Shown: positions 7,801-9,087 of the stretch, in pieces
Numbering within the stretch: position 1 is the stretch's first letter
Layout of the letters: every line of letters starts with the position of its first letter
Source: Acidobacteriaceae bacterium
GTDB lineage: Bacteria > Acidobacteriota > Terriglobia > Bryobacterales > Bryobacteraceae
Reading direction: 5' to 3'
NCBI GenBank assembly: GCA_019244945.1
Contig: JAFASD010000120.1
Location: forward strand, 1 to 9,087
DNA length: 9,087 nucleotides
Notes under the pieces: generated by a model
The model's database searches: none
The model's input: the letters and a program-made list of their open reading frames with translations, nothing else
Told to the model about the DNA's origin: nothing
Position numbers and translations under genes: made by a program

Positions 7801-8361
7801 GCGGCCATTTAGCGGCAAGTCGACAATCTTAGCCGCGTCAATGTCGGTTTGCAATTGGGTCGTGCTGGTCTCCACTTGGGCTGCGTTGGCCTGCACTTCC
7901 ACTGATTGGCTGACTTGGCCCACTTCGAGTCGCGCGATCAGATTGTAGACCTGATTCAAAACCAGAACAATTCCGTTTTCGGTAAACGTGCGAAACCCGG
8001 CTTTCGTGATGGCAATACTGTACAGACCGACAGGCAACTGAAGAAATTGGAATTTTCCACTCGCGTCCGTAGGAACGCTTTTGGCCACGCTGGTCTGTGA
8101 ATTCGTGGCTGTCACTTGGGCATCCGGAACAGCCGCGCCGGTTGCGTCCGTCACGTTACCCTTGATCTGCGCGTACGTCTCTTGAGCCGAACTCTTTGGC
8201 ACCCACGCCGGCACGAACGCGGCAAGCCCGGCTGCCACAAGCATAATCAAGTTCAGGTGTCCGGCTTTGCGATTGATGTGTTGCGTGTTGCAACGGATTC
8301 CACCGTGGATGATCGCTCTCCACTTAGACACTGCTTTACAAAAATGGAAGAAGTTGTTCAT
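4807..8361 (-). CDS. Oar-like TonB-dependent receptor with carboxypeptidase-regulatory-like domain
   Basis: The protein has about 1184 residues, the usual size for acidobacterial Oar-like receptors. A long charged N-terminus (1-35) precedes a hydrophobic signal core (about 36-50) and a likely cleavage site, SSA59 before Gln60. Residues 63-150 form a carboxypeptidase-regulatory-like beta-sandwich (IKGNVTDATGAAVPDAQV, TDASGKFQFLQLPVGLYSI). The plug follows at about 160-281, with LPLNGRN at 182-188, LLNGTDNID, and INPEYGRNSGAVLNAIIKSG. The rest is a large outer-membrane barrel ending in GGKFYF with a terminal Phe, as expected for barrel insertion. The family imports or handles large substrates; Oar of Myxococcus is linked to protein export. 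The substrate here is unknown, and no SusD-like partner is seen. The start is set at ATG 8361 because GGGAG (8372-8368) lies 6 nt upstream; GTG 8382 lacks such a site. Confidence 0.92.
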   Translation of the reverse strand: MNNFFHFCKAVSKWRAIIHGGIRCNTQHINRKAGHLNLIMLVAAGLAAFVPAWVPKSSAQETYAQIKGNVTDATGAAVPDAQVTATNSQTSVAKSVPTDASGKFQFLQLPVGLYSIAITKAGFRTFTENGIVLVLNQVYNLIARLEVGQVSQSVEVQANAAQVETSTTQLQTDIDAAKIVDLPLNGRNWTQLQQLVPGVVASSDTNRSNFATNGSQSQQNSFLLNGTDNIDLPLNEPSIIPSPDAIAEFNLITSTINPEYGRNSGAVLNAIIKSGTNQFHGDAFEFYRDTFLNSRNLFQQSAPVFHQNQYGGTFGGPIRKDHTFFFLSYQGRQFREPEAGVSGQTNVFTTDQRNGFFPDLANSSNVSPFALIGENGSTYPAGTPYSTIFPTGHIPTADFNPVSQRLLNTYVPLPNLNGNIYSFNPLATGSDNQGIARVDQTFGPKDALWADLVFEHLPVISTLPFLGSTLPGFPQTDTESFKQYTADWTHTFNASTLNEFRAAYLRFNFNSVAPVTPALPSSFGFAGIVPQAGAVAGAPVVNVGGLFTLGFSPDGPQPRIDETYELTDSLSRVVGSHTMKFGFDGKRYNVDNPFFGNNNGTFNFFGNGIYTTGDPGADFLLGIPDTYSQGAGGAIIARTYEYYLYAQDSWKVNQNLTLNYGVGYQIDTPLVNRNFGSEDVNCFRPGRQSNVFPTAPQGLLFPGDSGCSASGYYSHYDHFGPRFGFAYAPGSGTHQFVVRGGFGVYFNRSEEELTLQNLGAVPFSTSSPGIGGVPGGSPSFANPFMDIATGQTIANPFPLAPVTKGANVNFAAYEPLDISTINPNFTSPHAMNFNLNVQRELPGAVVFQLGYVGSLGRHLELTYEGNPISPTGAAACAVDPACVANRANQHVNYPSHAEFAPGNIFASVGTQATLGVSSYSSFQASLNKRLSHGLSFLASYTWSHAIDDTSGYETSANGLRALNPYNFALNKGDSTYDARQRLVFSYDYELPHASRFWSNTFTRAALDGWHLAGITTLQTGFPVLVGDSGFRSLTCDAFAYYGCWDAPNNVAPVITLNPRNSVETNTVTPSSPGTPQPYYWFNPNAYALESIGTLGNAGRNNFHGPGINNTDLTLSKRVYLDKNEKRFFELRLEAFNLFNHTQFTPVAVGSGGNGVAGDINQATFGQIFSASPGRIVQLGGKFYF

Positions 8362-8367
8362 TCTGTA

Positions 8368-8372
8368 CTCCC
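8368..8372 (-). promoter_or_regulatory. Ribosome binding site that selects ATG 8361
   Basis: GGGAG on the minus strand is 6 nt upstream of ATG 8361. The longer reading from GTG 8382 would place this site inside the coding region and has no Shine-Dalgarno sequence of its own. Confidence 0.6.
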
Positions 8373-8466
8373 ACCAACCCACCAGGTAAGCCGGTTCTTC
8401 CCTAAGTTCCGGTATCTGCGGATCAGTTATATCTTGCTTCGAACTTACACCACATCGAGGTAACTG

Positions 8467-8496
8467 AAGATAAAATCTTTATAACGAAAAGATAAA
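8467..8496. repeat. AT-rich direct and inverted repeats upstream of the receptor gene
   Basis: AAGATAAA occurs at 8467-8474 and again at 8489-8496, exactly 22 bp apart (two helical turns). The first copy is also part of the palindrome AAGAT-AAA-ATCTT (8467-8479). The cluster is about 105-135 bp upstream of ATG 8361, where control sites for the receptor gene would lie. Because the sequence is AT-rich, chance repeats are quite possible. Confidence 0.3.
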
Positions 8497-8907
8497 GAGG
8501 GCATGCATCAGCGATTTGAGACGCACTTTTACGATTAATTTACAGGAAATGCATAGCTAGTAAGTGGATAGGCACGCGCTCTGACCAGGAATAAAATTAC
8601 ATTGGATGGAGCTACAATCGCCCGGCGCCATTTGCCAGGAACGCAAGTGAAAGAGCGGTTGGGTTCAGGGCGTGTGGAGCTAAGGGCTCGTGGCCGACTG
8701 CTGCTCGCGCATCGGCGCCTCAAATCTGCGTGCAAAGTTTTCAGGACGAACTTCGGCCACTCTGCTTTCCACGGCGGGCGGTTAAACATGCCGGTAGAAC
8801 TTGTGAGCGACAGGTAATAAGACCTTCAGGGCTTGTGCATACTGCCGATCGCCGCACTGAAGCTCATTAACCTGCTGGCGGGACACGAGCCGAGTACGCG
8901 AGGATTA

Positions 8908-8925
8908 TTTTACAAACCTTTTTCT
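8908..8925 (+). promoter_or_regulatory. Sequence like the response-regulator box, upstream of the right-edge regulator
   Basis: TTTTACAAACCTTTTTCT matches 14/18 positions of plus-strand 2290-2307, including nine identical leading bases (TTTTACAAA). It lies 101 bp upstream of the start at 9027. It could bind an OmpR-type protein; this rests only on similarity seen by eye. Confidence 0.25.
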
Positions 8926-9026
8926 TTTATGAACATAGCCAGAGAGACATATCCCCGGAAAGAGAGGATGCGCCGGGAATTGCTCTTGAGTTCGTGGGCC
9001 GCGAAAATTGGTCCGGAGCGTGGCAG

Positions 9027-9087
9027 ATGGTAGCTAAGATTTTGATACTCGATGAAGACGCGTCAGCGAGCAGCTTTCTGGGCATGG
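9027..9087 (+). CDS. Probable response regulator receiver domain (5' fragment)
   Basis: Only the first 20 codons are inside the window: MVAKILILDEDASASSFLGM. The pattern, a short basic start, a hydrophobic beta-strand KILIL, then the acidic cluster DED (residues 9-11), is the typical first strand and acidic pocket of CheY-like receiver domains. The family response regulator at 1544-2218 begins the same way (KILIVDDD). ATG 9027 has GGAG at 9015-9018, 8 nt upstream. The output domain, and whether a kinase follows, cannot be seen. Twenty residues are too few for certainty. Confidence 0.55.
   Translation, partial: MVAKILILDEDASASSFLGM

Larger units (their letters stand above)
8362..9026. other. 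Intergenic region of about 665 bp without a convincing gene
   Basis: This stretch separates the receptor start from the right-edge regulator start. The receptor leader and promoter area (8362 to about 8500) is AT-rich near 8461-8500. Short open frames exist on both strands at about 8535-8820 and 8833-9033. They are Arg/Ser-rich or begin with TTG, lack ribosome sites, and resemble nothing I know. A regulator-box-like sequence lies at 8908-8925. No RNA gene or mobile-element ends were recognised. Confidence 0.6.

Noticed and set aside
8380..8382. GTG 8382 as the start of the TonB-dependent receptor
   Set aside because: It would add seven residues (MGWWEYR) encoded by the stretch that contains the GGGAG ribosome site for ATG 8361, and has no ribosome site of its own.
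8535..8789. 84-codon minus-strand open frame beginning ATG, MFNRPPWKAEW...
   Set aside because: There is no ribosome site, the composition is Arg/Ser/Pro-rich as in non-coding GC-rich frames, no domain is recognisable, and an overlapping plus-strand frame is equally open.
8833..9033. 66-codon plus-strand frame overlapping the right-edge regulator start by 7 nt
   Set aside because: It needs a TTG start without a ribosome site, and its composition is not protein-like. The overlap alone is not evidence of translational coupling.

Overview
The window looks like a piece of an Acidobacteriota chromosome (class Terriglobia/Acidobacteriia or a close relative). This is inferred from gene content, not from a marker gene. 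It carries a large Oar-like TonB-dependent receptor with an N-terminal carboxypeptidase-regulatory-like domain, a soluble winged-helix/TolB-like/TPR regulator, a small exported protein of a type common in that phylum, and a Wzi-type outer-membrane protein.

Layout. Bases 1-2789 hold three widely spaced minus-strand genes. Reading 5' to 3' they are a small secreted protein (2789-2358), an OmpR/PhoB-type response regulator with no kinase beside it (2218-1544), and a capsule-assembly Wzi-family outer-membrane protein (from 1406, running off the left edge). A 184-bp divergent region follows, with a perfect GTATTC-N4-GAATAC inverted repeat. Next is a plus-strand 598-aa winged-helix/TPR regulator (2974-4770). 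It converges, 36 bp apart, on a minus-strand TonB-dependent receptor of about 1184 aa (8361-4807). About 665 bp upstream of the receptor hold no convincing gene. At the right edge the first 20 codons of a probable second response regulator begin on the plus strand (9027 onward).

How the parts may fit together. Most of the coding capacity is cell-surface proteins plus DNA-binding regulators. The least obvious signal is a shared sequence box. A tandem 11-bp direct repeat (9/11 identical copies) lies upstream of the response regulator gene. Its core matches 13/18 positions in front of the Wzi gene, next to a TATATA -10-like hexamer, and 14/18 positions in front of the right-edge regulator. Tandem repeats with 11-bp period are the usual binding architecture of OmpR/PhoB-family regulators. 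The working hypothesis is a small autoregulated circuit in which the orphan regulator controls the Wzi gene and perhaps the neighbouring regulator. The significance of the match was not computed, and the box is AT-rich.

No RNA genes, CRISPR arrays, insertion sequences or attachment sites were recognised.
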